Source: Albimonas marina (GTDB lineage: Bacteria > Pseudomonadota > Alphaproteobacteria > Rhodobacterales > Rhodobacteraceae). From it: DNA of 64,000 nt. The translations under genes and the position numbers were made by a program. Below, in pieces: positions 40,482-50,449 of the stretch. Position 1 is the first letter of the stretch. Each line of letters starts with the position of its first letter. The notes below the pieces were generated by a model. That model saw only the letters and a program-made list of their open reading frames with translations. It was not told the DNA's origin and did no database searches. The stretch lies in contig NZ_JARHUC010000002.1 of assembly GCF_029223255.1 (NCBI RefSeq), positions 558,001-622,000 on the forward strand, in the 5' to 3' direction.

Positions 40482-40588
40482 CGTAGACCGCCCCTCCCCC
40501 GCTCCCCGCCATTGAGCCGGGCCGAGCCCCGGTCTAGGAAGGCCCCACGCTTTCCGCCCCCCTTCGTCCGCCGCGCCCCGGAGTCCGC

Positions 40589-42298
40589 ATGAGCCAGTCC
40601 AGCCTCGAGGCCGCTTCGGTTCCCGTCGCGCGGCGGCTGCGCTTCGGCTCGCGGCGCGGGCCGCGGGCGGCCTCGGCGCGGGGGCTGACCTGGCCCGCGT
40701 GGCTGCTGGCCGCGCTCTGCGCGCTGCCGGCGCTCTCGGTGGCGGTCACGGCGGTGCTGGGCGACTGGTCGCTGTGGTCGCTGCTGATGTCGACGGTGCT
40801 GCCGCGCTACGCCTTCACCACGCTGCAGCTCGCGCTGCTGGTGGCGGCCGGGTCGCTGCTGCTGGGGGTGGGCTCGGCGGCGCTGGTCACCGCCTGCCGC
40901 TTTCCGGGGCGGCGCTTCTTCGAGGTGGCGCTGATCGCGCCGCTGGCCTTCCCCGCCTACGTGCTCGCCTACGCCTACACCTACATGCTCGACCATCCCG
41001 GCCCGGTGCAGGCGGCGCTGCGGGCGGCGATGGGCTACGGGCCGCGCGACTACTGGTTCCCCGAGATCCGCTCGCTCGGCGGCGCGGCGCTGATGCTGTC
41101 GCTGGTGCTTTACCCTTACGTCTACCTGCTGACGCGGGCGGCCCTGCTGCACCAGTCGGTGACCGCGGCGCAGGTGGCGCGCACGCTGGGGCTCGGCCCC
41201 TGGGGGGTTCTGTTCCGGGTGACCCTGCCGATGGCGCGGCCGGCCATCGTGGGGGGCCTCGCGCTCGCGATGATGGAGACGATCGCGGATTTCGGCGCGG
41301 TCTCCCACTTCGGGGTGCAGACCTTCGCCACCGGGGTCTACCGGGCCTGGTTCTCGATGGGCGACCGGGTGGCGGCGGCGCAGCTGTCGCTGTGCCTGCT
41401 GACGCTCGCCGTGGCGCTGGTGGCGCTCGAGCGCGCCCAGCGCGGCCGCGCGCGCCGTCACCAGGCCGGGCGGCGCTACGAGCGGCTGACCGAGGTCGAG
41501 CTTCCCGGCTGGCAGGGCCGCGCCGCGGCGATCGCCTGCGGGATCCCCGTGGCCTTCGGCTTCGCGATCCCGCTCGGCATGCTGGGGTACATGGCCTGGA
41601 CCTCCTGGTCGGGCCTGGGCGTCGAGCGCTACTGGGGCTTCGCCTGGAACACGCTGACGCTGGCGGGGTCTGCGGCGGCGCTGGTGATGGGGGCGGCGCT
41701 GCTGATCGGCTACGCGGTGCGCCTCGCGCCCGGGCCGGGGGCGAAGGCGGCGCAGCTCGCCTCCTCGGTCGGCTACGCGGCCCCGGGCTCGGTGATCGCG
41801 GTGGGGCTGCTGACGCCGCTCGCCTTCACCGACAACGCCATCGACGGCTTCGCGCGGGAGTGGCTGGGCGTCTCCACCGGCCTGATCCTGACCGGGACCG
41901 TGGGGGGCATCCTGCTCGCCTATCTCTCGCGCTTCATGGCCGCGGGGCTGAACGCCGTCTCGGCGGGGTTCGAGGGGCTGGGCCCGAATCTCGACGCCTC
42001 CGCGAGGGTGCTGGGCTGCAACGTCTGGGGCGTGGTGGGGCGCGTGCATGCGCCGCTGCTGCGCGGCTCCCTGCTGACCGGCGCGCTGATCGTCTTCGTC
42101 GACGTCACCAAGGAGCTGCCGGCCACGCTGATGCTGCGCCCGTTCGACTTCGACACGCTCGCCGTGCAGGCCTACCGCCTCGCCTCGGACGAGCGGCTGG
42201 CCGAGGCCGCGGCCCCCTCGCTCGCCATCGCGGCGGTGGGCATGGCCCCGGTGCTGCTGCTCGCCCGCTCGATCAGGAAGAGCCGGCCGGGGAGCTGA
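40589..42298 (+). CDS. fbpB: Fe(III) ABC transporter permease (FbpB-type)
   Basis: A 569-residue fused permease with two sets of six or so membrane helices, as in FbpB/AfuB/SfuB. Each half carries a binding-protein-dependent transport (EAA) loop: AARTLGLGPWGVLFRVTLPMARPAI-like near residue 195-220 and ARVLGCNVWGVVGRVHAPLLRGSL near 470. KELPATLMLRPFDFDTLAVQAYR at the end is typical of iron permeases. It takes Fe3+ from the periplasmic FbpA encoded on the other strand at 43212-44231. The ATPase FbpC is not in the window. GGAG lies 6 nt before the ATG. The 3' end overlaps the convergent protease gene. Confidence 0.9.
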   Translation: MSQSSLEAASVPVARRLRFGSRRGPRAASARGLTWPAWLLAALCALPALSVAVTAVLGDWSLWSLLMSTVLPRYAFTTLQLALLVAAGSLLLGVGSAALVTACRFPGRRFFEVALIAPLAFPAYVLAYAYTYMLDHPGPVQAALRAAMGYGPRDYWFPEIRSLGGAALMLSLVLYPYVYLLTRAALLHQSVTAAQVARTLGLGPWGVLFRVTLPMARPAIVGGLALAMMETIADFGAVSHFGVQTFATGVYRAWFSMGDRVAAAQLSLCLLTLAVALVALERAQRGRARRHQAGRRYERLTEVELPGWQGRAAAIACGIPVAFGFAIPLGMLGYMAWTSWSGLGVERYWGFAWNTLTLAGSAAALVMGAALLIGYAVRLAPGPGAKAAQLASSVGYAAPGSVIAVGLLTPLAFTDNAIDGFAREWLGVSTGLILTGTVGGILLAYLSRFMAAGLNAVSAGFEGLGPNLDASARVLGCNVWGVVGRVHAPLLRGSLLTGALIVFVDVTKELPATLMLRPFDFDTLAVQAYRLASDERLAEAAAPSLAIAAVGMAPVLLLARSIRKSRPGS

Positions 42299-43040
42299 CG
42301 CCCCCGGCCCGCCGCCGGACCAGCGCCAGCGCGCCCAGGCCCAGCGCCAGCAGCCCGCCCGCCGCGGGAACCGGCACGGCGGTCGAGAAGGTCCCCGGCT
42401 CGCCCGGCAGGGTCGAGCCCCCGAAATAGGCGAGGCTGGCCGCGGAGAAGGTGGTGGGCGGCTCTTCGGTCGAGATGGAGGCCGCCATCAGGAAGCCGCT
42501 GCTCGGGGCCGTGTTGCCGTTCCCGTCGTGCGCCGCGCCCAGGATATGCCCGAACTCATGCGCGAGCAGCGCGGTGCTGAACTCCAGCGAATAGCTGCCC
42601 AGCGCCTGGACGATGCCGAAAGGCGTGGTCCCGAAGGGCGACCCCACGTAGGCGAGGCCGATGGTCGAGCCCTCCATCTCCGGCGTGCCGCCGATGTAGG
42701 CGGTGTGCGCGGCGGCGGGCGGCGACAGGGCGTCGCGGAAATCGGACAGGGTCGGGTTGGGATCGACCTCTCCGCCCCCCCCGATCGTGAAGGAGAAGTT
42801 CAGAAGCTGGATCGGCGCCGGCAGCACGATCAGCAGGCCGGCGGGGTCGAACATCTCCTGCAGCAGCGTGGCGTCGACCTGCGGCGTCCAGCAGGTGACG
42901 CCGGCGTCGGTGCAGACCGAGACGCGCTGGATCGCCACCTCGCCCGTGTAGGAGGGCAGCGCGCTCGCCGCGCCCGCCCCCAGCCCGAAGGCCACGACAG
43001 CGCCCAGCGCGGCCCCTCTCAAGACTTTCGCGAACCCCAT
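42273..43040 (-). CDS. Secreted metzincin protease with VPLPA-CTERM-type sorting tail
   Basis: A 255-residue secreted protein. It has a signal peptide (about 1-27), a zinc motif HEFGHILGAAHD (161-172) with a Met-turn candidate at Met185 (GFLMAA), so a metzincin. The C-terminus has VPVPAAGG (222-229), a hydrophobic helix and RRR, the layout of VPLPA-CTERM exosortase/rhomboid-type sorting signals. Six residues follow the basic patch. Start at 43040 has GGGGAG upstream. Its last 26 nt overlap the 3' end of fbpB on the other strand. Substrate unknown; it should be surface-anchored or released after sorting. Confidence 0.8.
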   Translation of the reverse strand: MGFAKVLRGAALGAVVAFGLGAGAASALPSYTGEVAIQRVSVCTDAGVTCWTPQVDATLLQEMFDPAGLLIVLPAPIQLLNFSFTIGGGGEVDPNPTLSDFRDALSPPAAAHTAYIGGTPEMEGSTIGLAYVGSPFGTTPFGIVQALGSYSLEFSTALLAHEFGHILGAAHDGNGNTAPSSGFLMAASISTEEPPTTFSAASLAYFGGSTLPGEPGTFSTAVPVPAAGGLLALGLGALALVRRRAGGVSSPAGSS

Positions 43041-43211
43041 CGTTCCGACTCCCCTTCCCCTCGCTTCCCCCTGCGGAAGGCGCACCATGTCCCGGGGCGC
43101 CTGCACGCAAGATGAACGGCCCCGGGCGCGGCCGGAGGGGATCCGGGCGCCCGGGGCCGCGAGGGCCTGGGAAAGGCTCGGCCCGCCGGCGCGCGCCGGC
43201 GGGCGTCGGGC

Positions 43212-44231
43212 TCACTCGTAGCCGACGGAGTCGTAGATCATCTGCGCCGCGGCCTGGTTGCGGCCCAGCTCGGCGAGGTTCAGCTCGTCGGGCTTGAAGG
43301 CGCCCAGCTTCTCGGTCGAGGGGGCCTGCTTGGCGCCCTCGACGGCCGGATACTCGTCGTTGCCGGCCGAGAAGTACTGCTGCGCCGAGTCGGAGGCGAG
43401 ATACTCGAGGAACGCCTTCGCCGCCTCGGGATGGGGCGCGTACTTGGCCATCGCGCCGGCCGAGACGTTCATGTGCGCGCCGGTCCCGTCCTGGTCGGGG
43501 AACACCCAGCCGATCTGGTCCACGTGCTCGGTCACGCCCGAGACGTCGGTGCGCAGCGCGCGGGCGAAGTAGTAGGTGTTGGCCAGCACCACGTCGCACT
43601 CGCCCGAGACGATGGCGCGCAGCTGGTCGGTGTCGCCGCCCTGCGGATCGCGGGCGCGGTTCTCCCACAGGCCCTTGGCCCAGTCGGTCGCGGCGTCGGT
43701 CCCGTCATGGGCGATGCGCGAGGCGAGCAGCGAGAGCATGTAGATGTTCGAGCCCGAGCGCGTGCAGACCTTCCCCTTCCACTTGGGATCGGCGAGCTCG
43801 GCGTAGGTCTGGGGCGGCTCGGTCACGTCCTGCTTGTCGAAGAAGATGATCCGCGCGCGCTGGGAGAAGCCGAACCACAGGTCGTCGGGGTGGCGCAGAT
43901 GCGCGGGGATGCGCGCGTCCAGCACCTCGCTCTCGACCGGGGCGAGGATCCCGGCCTCCTCGGCGCGCCACATGCGGCCGGCGTCGGTGGTCAGGAACAC
44001 GTCGGCGGGGGAGTTGCGCCCCTCGGCCTTCATCCGCTCGATCAGCTCGTCGGCGCCGGCCTCGATGCGGTTCACCTTGATGCCGGTGGCCTTTTCGAAG
44101 TCGGTGTAGAGCCGCTCGTCCGTGTCGTAGTGGCGCGAGGAATAGAGGTTCACCTCCTGCGCGGAAGCGGCGGCGGCGGTCAGCGCCAGCGCGCCGGCCA
44201 GCGCGGCGAGACGGGGGGAGAGGCGGGGCAT
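43212..44231 (-). CDS. fbpA: Fe(III)-binding periplasmic protein (FbpA/FutA-type)
   Basis: A 339-residue solute-binding protein with a signal peptide (cleavage near ASA-QE, residue 24). It has the transferrin-like features of the FutA/FbpA family: VNLYSSRHYDTDERLY after the signal, PADVFLTTDAGR, and the tyrosine pair in NTYYFARAL, expected iron ligands. It delivers Fe3+ to the permease FbpB. The two genes are convergent with a protease gene between them, not in one operon. A promoter and dyad lie upstream at 44317-44371, so iron control is likely. Confidence 0.9.
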   Translation of the reverse strand: MPRLSPRLAALAGALALTAAAASAQEVNLYSSRHYDTDERLYTDFEKATGIKVNRIEAGADELIERMKAEGRNSPADVFLTTDAGRMWRAEEAGILAPVESEVLDARIPAHLRHPDDLWFGFSQRARIIFFDKQDVTEPPQTYAELADPKWKGKVCTRSGSNIYMLSLLASRIAHDGTDAATDWAKGLWENRARDPQGGDTDQLRAIVSGECDVVLANTYYFARALRTDVSGVTEHVDQIGWVFPDQDGTGAHMNVSAGAMAKYAPHPEAAKAFLEYLASDSAQQYFSAGNDEYPAVEGAKQAPSTEKLGAFKPDELNLAELGRNQAAAQMIYDSVGYE

Positions 44232-44316
44232 CAGGGGTCGCTCCTGCGTTCGAACCGTCGGGTCGGGCGCGGCCGGGATCCGGCGCGCTCCGACGCGCCC
44301 GCGGGGGCGCGCCGGA

Positions 44317-44371
44317 ATACCTGACGGTTTCGCCCGGTCATGTCAATTCCTACGCGTTTCGTCAGGAATTG
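44317..44371 (-). promoter_or_regulatory. fbpA promoter with overlapping dyad (candidate iron-regulatory site)
   Basis: On the minus strand TTGACA (44346-44341), 18 nt and AGGTAT (44322-44317) form a good sigma-70-type promoter reading into fbpA. The dyad CAATTCCT-N12-AGGAATTG (44344-44371) overlaps the -35. An iron-responsive repressor (RirA-, Irr- or Fur-type) would fit, but I cannot assign the motif to one of them. Confidence 0.6.
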
Positions 44372-44402
44372 GCCCGCGCGACCGGGCGCTTGGGCCGCCG
44401 TC

Positions 44403-44711
44403 TCAGAGCTCGACGCGGGCCTCGAACCCCTCGAACTCCGGCGGACCGAGGTAGAGGGACCGGGTCTCGCCGGCCTGCGCATGGGCCGCGCGGAACTGCT
44501 CGGACTTCGTCCAGGCCTCGAAGGCCGCGCGGGTGGTCCAGGTGGTGTGGGAGACGTAGAGGACGCTGTCCTCCGTCTCGGGGCCGCGCAGCAGGCGAAA
44601 GGAAACGAAGCCGGGCACTTCGCGGAGGCGGCTGTCCCGACGACGCCAGACCTCCTCGAATTCAGCCCCGCGCCCCGGCGCGACTCGAAAACGATTCATA
44701 GCGATAAACAT
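44403..44711 (-). CDS. IsdG/HmoA-type haem-degrading monooxygenase
   Basis: A 102-residue ABM-fold protein. The IsdG-type catalytic trio is present at matching positions: Asn6, Trp67 and His77, in MNRFRV and FEAWTKSEQFRAAH. In IsdG the residues are Asn7, Trp67 and His77, so the spacing agrees. It should open haem with O2 to release iron, and the neighbouring iron-uptake gene fbpA supports that. Start at 44711 has AGGAG 7 nt upstream. It is read toward fbpA, but the fbpA promoter lies in between. Confidence 0.85.
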   Translation of the reverse strand: MFIAMNRFRVAPGRGAEFEEVWRRRDSRLREVPGFVSFRLLRGPETEDSVLYVSHTTWTTRAAFEAWTKSEQFRAAHAQAGETRSLYLGPPEFEGFEARVEL

Positions 44712-44895
44712 GGGGTGCTCCTGATAACGGTCCCGGCCGAGCCGGTCCGCCGTCGAGCACGCCAAAGCCACGCCCCCGGGTCAAGATTGACGCGAACGGC
44801 GCAGAGCCCTGTTGACGCGACGAAATCGATCCGGCGCGTCCCCGTGCGCCCCCACGCCGCGGACCGGCCCGCGCGCCGGCGCCGGTTTCCGCCGC

Positions 44896-46554
44896 TCAGA
44901 TGCGTCCGTCGTAGCCGCCGGGCGGGATCTCCGCCGCGATCACGGTGAAGCGGTCGGCCGAGAGCGCCTGCGCGAAGGCGGCGCGCAGGGCGGGCGCGTC
45001 GCGCACCGTCTCGCCCCGCCCGCCCAGCGCGCGCGCCACCGCGGCGTAGTCGGTGCGCCCGAAGGCGACGCCCGCCGGGGCGCGCCCCTCGCCCCGCTGC
45101 TTCAGCGCGATCAGCTCCAGCGCCCCGTCGACCAGCACCACCACCACGACCGGCCGGCCGAGGTCGCGCAGGGTGGCGAGCTCGCCCAGGGTCATGTCCA
45201 GGCACCCGTCGCCGATCACGCACAGCACCGGCGCCTCGGGCCGCGCGAGCTTCGCGCCCACCGCCAGCGGCAGCGCGCAGCCCATGGTGCACAGGCCCGA
45301 GGACTGCAGCAGCTCCCTCGGCGCGGCGCAGGTCCAGATCTGCGACAGCAGGATGCGATGCGCGCCGCTGTCGACCGTGGTCACGCAGCCTTCGGGCTTC
45401 ATTTCATTGAGCACGTGCAGCGCCTGCGCCGGGCCCCACGCCGCGTCCGGGGCGAAGGCCTCGCGCAGGGCGGCGCGGACGCGGGCCGGCGCGCCGTCCG
45501 GCCAGGCGGCGGCGGGGGCGAGGCCCGCGCCCAGCGCCTCCACCCCCGCCGCGATCCCGCAGGTCCAGGACAGCGTGGCGTGGTGCAGGTACTGGCGGTC
45601 GGGAGCGGCCGCGATCTCGATCGCGCGGGCGGGATCCCAGGGGTCGCGCCAGCCCGCGCGCATCTCGATCGGATCGTAGCCCGCGCAGATCACCATGTCC
45701 GCCGCCCCCAGCAGCGGCAGGATTTCGGCGTCCGAGCGGGGGGAGAGCCCGTGGCCGCCCAGGCTGAGCGGATCGTCCTCGGGCAGCGCGCCCTTGGCCT
45801 TGTAGGTCGTCGCGACCGGGATGCCGCAGCGGGCCGAGAGGTCGCGCAGCGCCGCCACGGCGCCGGGTTCGGTCAGCAGGTCGAGGCCCGCGAGGATCAC
45901 CGGCCGCTCGGCGCGGGCGAACATCTCCCGGGCCCGCTCCAGCGCCGGCCCCGGCGCGGGGGCCGAGAGGGCGGGCGCGGGGCGCAGGGGGGCGCCCGTC
46001 GCGCCGGGCTCGAGCGCCGCGGCCACCGGTATCGGCAGGTCGATGTGGACGGGGCCCGGGCGCGGGTCCAGCGCCAGGCGCACCGCCTTGTCGATCATCG
46101 GCGCGCAGGCGCCGGCGCGGGCCTCGAAGCTCGCCTTCACCAGCGGGCGCAGCACCGCCTGGTGATCCATCACCTGGTGCGAGTAGGTCAGCGCCTGCGC
46201 CTCGGGGATCCGGCCCGAGAGGGCGATCAGCGGCACCCGGTCCTGCTGGGCGTTGGCGATCACGTTGACCGCGTTGGCGATCCCCGGCCCCACCGTCGCC
46301 ACCAGCACCGCCGGCGCCCCGGTCGCGTGCCAGGCGGCCTCGGCCATGAAGCCGGCGGCGTTCTCGTGCCGGGCGAGGTGGAAGGCGATGCCGTTGCGCT
46401 CCAGCGCCTCGATCAGGGCCAGCACCTCGCCGCCGGGCACCCCGAAGGCGTGGCGCACCCCGGCCGCGTGCAGGCGCATCGCGATGGCGTCGGCGGAGGT
46501 CGGGACGCCCCCCGTCGCGGCGGCGGAGAGGTCGGCGGTCGGCTGGACGGTCAT
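44896..46554 (-). CDS. ThDP-dependent enzyme of the acetolactate synthase/decarboxylase superfamily
   Basis: A 552-residue protein with the three-domain ThDP layout. The N-terminal PYR domain has Glu64 (LARHENAAGFMAEA), the ThDP-activating residue. The C-terminal PP domain has GDG (448-450) and TLGELATLRDLGRPVV. The usual NN at the end of the GDG-X-NN motif is replaced by VDG (475-477), so Mg2+ binding may use aspartate. Substrate is unclear: benzoylformate, oxalyl-CoA, sulfopyruvate or 2-oxo acid decarboxylation are all possible. It stands alone, 184 nt upstream of the haem monooxygenase. Confidence 0.75.
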   Translation of the reverse strand: MTVQPTADLSAAATGGVPTSADAIAMRLHAAGVRHAFGVPGGEVLALIEALERNGIAFHLARHENAAGFMAEAAWHATGAPAVLVATVGPGIANAVNVIANAQQDRVPLIALSGRIPEAQALTYSHQVMDHQAVLRPLVKASFEARAGACAPMIDKAVRLALDPRPGPVHIDLPIPVAAALEPGATGAPLRPAPALSAPAPGPALERAREMFARAERPVILAGLDLLTEPGAVAALRDLSARCGIPVATTYKAKGALPEDDPLSLGGHGLSPRSDAEILPLLGAADMVICAGYDPIEMRAGWRDPWDPARAIEIAAAPDRQYLHHATLSWTCGIAAGVEALGAGLAPAAAWPDGAPARVRAALREAFAPDAAWGPAQALHVLNEMKPEGCVTTVDSGAHRILLSQIWTCAAPRELLQSSGLCTMGCALPLAVGAKLARPEAPVLCVIGDGCLDMTLGELATLRDLGRPVVVVVLVDGALELIALKQRGEGRAPAGVAFGRTDYAAVARALGGRGETVRDAPALRAAFAQALSADRFTVIAAEIPPGGYDGRI

Positions 46555-46933
46555 CGGCGGGCTCCGTTGCGGTCGCGGCGATCCTGCCGCGCGCGGGGCC
46601 GGCGCGCGAGAGGGGGCACGCAAAGGTGAGGCGGCGGGAGGCGCGCCGCCCGGCGGCCCGCCCCGGGCGCCCCGGCACCGCAGGCGGCCCTGCGGTGCCC
46701 CCTCCGCGGCATGAGGTCCGCTGAGGACGTCCCTCCAGATCGGTGCGGCGCCGGCCGCGCGGAGGGCGTATGGTCCCCTGCCCGGTCTCGCCGCCCGCGA
46801 GGCCGGCCGCGCCGTCTGCGCGACGCCCCGCCCGCGGGGCGGTCGCCCGGCGCGACCGTTCCATCCGGGCGCAGGCCCGCCGCCGCCCCCGCGCGCGGCC
46901 CGCCTGCGCCCCCCATGCCGGGAGAGCCGCGCC
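46555..46933. other. Gene-free stretch with strong hairpin
   Basis: No gene seen in this 379-bp divergent gap. At 46674-46699 there is a perfect stem, GGCACCGCAGG-loop CGGC-CCTGCGGTGCC, in very GC-rich sequence. It could be a transcription pause or terminator remnant, or a protein-binding dyad between the two divergent transcripts. Confidence 0.5.
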
Positions 46934-48716
<1,783 letters not shown>

Positions 48717-48741
48717 GGACCCCGGCCCCGGCCGGAGACGA

Positions 48742-48767
48742 AGAAGGCGCCCCGCGGGGCGCCTTCT
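48742..48767. terminator. Terminator between mreB and the leftward pair
   Basis: AGAAGGCGCCCC-GC-GGGGCGCCTTCT is a perfect 12-bp stem 25 nt after mreB, followed by CTCGTT. It is symmetrical and lies between convergent genes, so it may end both transcripts. Confidence 0.8.
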
Positions 48768-48795
48768 CTCGTTCCGGCCGGTCGCGACGCCCGCC

Positions 48796-49260
48796 TCAGG
48801 GCGCGAGCCCCAGCGCCTCCGCCTCGGGGGGCAGCTCGTCCAGCGGCAGCGCCCGGTCGGGACGGTCGAGCGTGGGGCGCCCGTCGCGGCCCGCGCGCAG
48901 CAGCCACAGCGTCGGGCGGTTCAGCTCCGGCTCGAAATCCGCGCTGGTCCGGATTCCGCCCGGGCCGCGCGGGGGCAGCGCCACGGCGAGGGTCTCGCCC
49001 GCCTCCGCCTCGCCCTTCAGCACCCGCTCGACCCGGATCAGCCCCTCCTGCGGGACCAGGCCCCGCGCGTCGGGGGCGAGGCTGCGCAGCGCGACCATCT
49101 CGCCGGTCACGATCGTCTCCGCCGTCTCGGCCCGCTCGGCGAGGGTCATCGCCAGCCAGTCGGCCGCCGCCGGCCCCGCGCCGGAGACGGCGAGGCAGAG
49201 CCCCGCCGCCAGCGCCGCCGCCAGGGCCCGCACGGGCCGAAGGGCAGCGCCCGCCTTCAC
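48796..49260 (-). CDS. Small secreted protein, NTR/TIMP-like style, partner of metalloprotease
   Basis: A 154-residue protein with a long signal peptide (about 1-34, up to AAADW). The mature part starts with a helix and has AETIVTGEMVALRSLAP...GLIRVERVLKGEAEAGETLAVALP. That pattern (A..IV.G.V......RV.RVLKG......L.V) is common in small secreted bacterial proteins with an OB/NTR-like fold related in style to TIMPs. It overlaps the protease stop region by ATGA (49257-49260), so the pair is co-translated. A cognate inhibitor or chaperone role is inference. Confidence 0.55.
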   Translation of the reverse strand: MKAGAALRPVRALAAALAAGLCLAVSGAGPAAADWLAMTLAERAETAETIVTGEMVALRSLAPDARGLVPQEGLIRVERVLKGEAEAGETLAVALPPRGPGGIRTSADFEPELNRPTLWLLRAGRDGRPTLDRPDRALPLDELPPEAEALGLAP

Positions 49261-50078
49261 GCCGCGGCCGCCTCGCCGCGCCGCCGGCGCAGACCCGCCA
49301 GCGCCAGCGCGCCCGCGCCCAGCAGCGCCATCGCCGGCGGCAGCGGCACGGCGGAGGCTGGCGCCTCGCGCAGGCCCACCGTCTCGATCAGGTCGGCGAA
49401 CTCGTCGTAGGCGAACTCCCGGTCCAGCACGCGATGGGCGTTGGGCATGAAGGAGGGCGAGACGCCGGTGGCCATCACGCTCCAGTCCGACTCGCCCGGG
49501 TTCGTGCCCGTCCCCTCGGGATGCGGCAGCCCCAGCGCGTGCCCGATCTCGTGCGAGGCGGTGCCCGCGATCAGGTTGATCAGCTGGTCGTCGGAGGAGG
49601 CGAGCCCCGCCATCCCCGCGATGTTGTCGGTGTAGACGCCCGCCACGATCGAGCCCGCGGAGTAGGCCGCCACGCCGTCCAGCCAGGCGAGCCCCAGATA
49701 GCTCTGCCCCCCCTGCGCGACGCCGATCGAGACGTAGTAGTAATCGAGGTCCCCGTTCGAGGGCGACGCGCCGAAGGCGCCCAGCTCGAAATGGATGTCC
49801 AGCTCGTAGCCGTCGGGCAGCGGGCTGAGCGTGTCCTGCGACAGGCTCGGGTAGTTCAGGTAATGGTCCTGCACCGCCGCCAGCACCGCCTGCTGCGAGC
49901 TGGTCTGGGTCAGGGCCGAGAAGCCGAAGGGGGCGGCGTCGTAGTCGCTCATCTCATCGCCGTAGATGTCCTCGGCCGGTCCGAAATCAAGCACGAGGGT
50001 CAGGGCGGAGGCGTTTTCGCCGACGAGGCAAAGCGCGGCGCCGAACAGGGCCGCGCGCGACCGGAACAGGTCGGTCAT
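49257..50078 (-). CDS. Secreted metzincin protease with VPLPA-CTERM sorting signal
   Basis: A 273-residue protein with a signal peptide (1-25), zinc motif SHEIGHALGLPHPEG (His176, His180, His186 with Glu177) and Met-turn SVMATG (Met202). The C-terminal VPLPPAMALLGAGALALAG-LRRRR is a textbook VPLPA-CTERM signal. It is a second, distant relative of the protease at 42273-43040. Start at 50078 follows GGGAG. It heads a two-gene leftward operon with the small secreted protein, placed between mreB and mreC. Substrate unknown; processing of surface or matrix proteins is likely. Confidence 0.85.
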   Translation of the reverse strand: MTDLFRSRAALFGAALCLVGENASALTLVLDFGPAEDIYGDEMSDYDAAPFGFSALTQTSSQQAVLAAVQDHYLNYPSLSQDTLSPLPDGYELDIHFELGAFGASPSNGDLDYYYVSIGVAQGGQSYLGLAWLDGVAAYSAGSIVAGVYTDNIAGMAGLASSDDQLINLIAGTASHEIGHALGLPHPEGTGTNPGESDWSVMATGVSPSFMPNAHRVLDREFAYDEFADLIETVGLREAPASAVPLPPAMALLGAGALALAGLRRRRGEAAAA

Positions 50079-50449
50079 GGTAGTCTCCCGAAGCAACAAT
50101 ATGTGGGACGTAAAAGACGCTTGCCCCTCCTCCATACACCATCGGCCGAAGGGCGCGAGGGGTGTTCGCCCCCGCCGCGCCGGTGTCGTTGCGGCGCCCA
50201 GCGCCGGCGCCACGGCCCTCCCTCGCGCGCCCGCGAGCGTGTCGCGGTTGGAGCGGCGCGGACTTGGGTGTATGGGACGCGCGAAGGTCCCGGCGCGCCC
50301 GCCGGGCGCGTTGACCGCCCCGCCCGCGCGCGACACTCTGGCGACGGGCGCGGCCGACGCCCGCCGGGCCGGGACGCCCCCGCGAGGCGGGGACGCGCGG
50401 CGACGGGAGAGGCCCCCGACGCCCCCTCGACAGGAGTTGCGACGCAGGC
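50079..50449. other. Divergent intergenic region of the protease pair and mreC
   Basis: 371 bp without a supported gene. The part next to the protease gene (50085-50125) is AT-enriched with CATATT on the minus strand, a possible -10 for the leftward promoter. The rest is very GC-rich and should hold the mreC promoter; I see no clear hexamers there. Confidence 0.4.

Larger units (their letters stand above)
39705..40588. other. Gene-free junction between prophage and chromosome
   Basis: Almost 900 bp without a convincing gene. Between 39.9 and 40.26 kb there are several short repeats: GTTCCCACCTT twice (39951-39961 and 40053-40063), TTCTCG or CTCTCG cores near 40120, 40211, 40228 and 40241, and a sequence resembling one near base 60 in inverted orientation. 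These could be transposase-binding sites of the prophage end. From about 40,262 the sequence has chromosomal character, with a hairpin at 40292-40309 and a repeat copy at 40458-40481. Confidence 0.5.

Noticed and set aside
39960-40592. A 210-codon plus-strand frame over the prophage-chromosome junction
   Set aside because: The protein is Pro/Arg-rich and low in complexity, crosses repeats and a hairpin, and has no ribosome site; it looks like a chance frame.
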